Source: Bacteroidales bacterium
GTDB taxonomy: Bacteria; Bacteroidota; Bacteroidia; Bacteroidales; UBA932
Length of the DNA: 6,047 nt
Direction of reading: 5' to 3'
Assembly (NCBI GenBank): GCA_021443625.1
Contig: JABUTP010000014.1
Coordinates: 17,431 to 23,477, forward strand
Position numbers and translations under genes: made by a program. This document shows, piece after piece, positions 6,017 through 6,047 of this stretch; position 1 is the first letter of the stretch; each line of letters starts with the position of its first letter. The notes under the pieces were generated by a model, which was not told where the DNA came from, ran no database searches, and saw nothing but the letters and a program-made list of their open reading frames with translations.

Positions 6017-6047
6017 TTTATTTATGGAATGTTTTTAAGCAGGTTTA

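Noticed and set aside
1..6047. Mobile elements, CRISPR arrays, tRNA/rRNA genes or defence and toxin genes
   Set aside because: None seen on either strand. The six genes cover nearly everything, gaps are under 90 bases, and no long direct or terminal repeats stand out.

Overview
The window looks like a chromosomal housekeeping segment from a member of the Bacteroidota, most likely a Bacteroidales. Three things point that way. A free-standing membrane-anchored PASTA protein is directly followed by an RluD-type pseudouridine synthase. There are no convincing Shine-Dalgarno sequences. The promoters are of the Bacteroidota sigma type (TTTG near -33 and TAnnTTTG near -7), including a complete TTTG-N19-TAnnTTTG match ahead of rpmH. 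All six genes lie on the minus strand, so transcription runs from high to low coordinates.

In order of transcription: about 84 bases of AT-rich leader (5964-6047) contain a weak promoter-like match and a small palindrome. Then come polA (DNA polymerase I, 5963-3351) and, 17 bases on, rsmG (16S rRNA G527 methyltransferase, 3333-2707). The 81-base gap after rsmG is almost filled by the rpmH promoter and leader. rpmH (ribosomal protein L34, 2625-2473) was too short to appear as a long ORF and was found by reading the strand. It ends at a very strong intrinsic terminator (2453-2414). The PASTA gene (2397-1591) begins only 17 bases after that hairpin, and its -7 element overlaps the end of the terminator U-tract. 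Its message is therefore probably leaderless or nearly so. The RluD-family gene (1598-531) starts inside the PASTA stop region with an 8-base overlap. After an 87-base gap, a membrane 4Fe-4S protein (443-1) runs off the left edge.

Functionally the window holds replication and repair (PolA), ribosome maturation and structure (RsmG, L34, RluD), a probable cell-envelope protein (PASTA) and a redox membrane protein. I see no mobile element, CRISPR array, tRNA, rRNA, toxin-antitoxin pair or defence system, and nothing I would call a new system. The points most worth following are in PolA. Its 3'-5' exonuclease domain has lost most of its metal ligands, and a QLDLF pentapeptide resembling a sliding-clamp-binding motif sits in a low-complexity linker of that dead domain. 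The terminator/promoter overlap in front of the PASTA gene also deserves a look.
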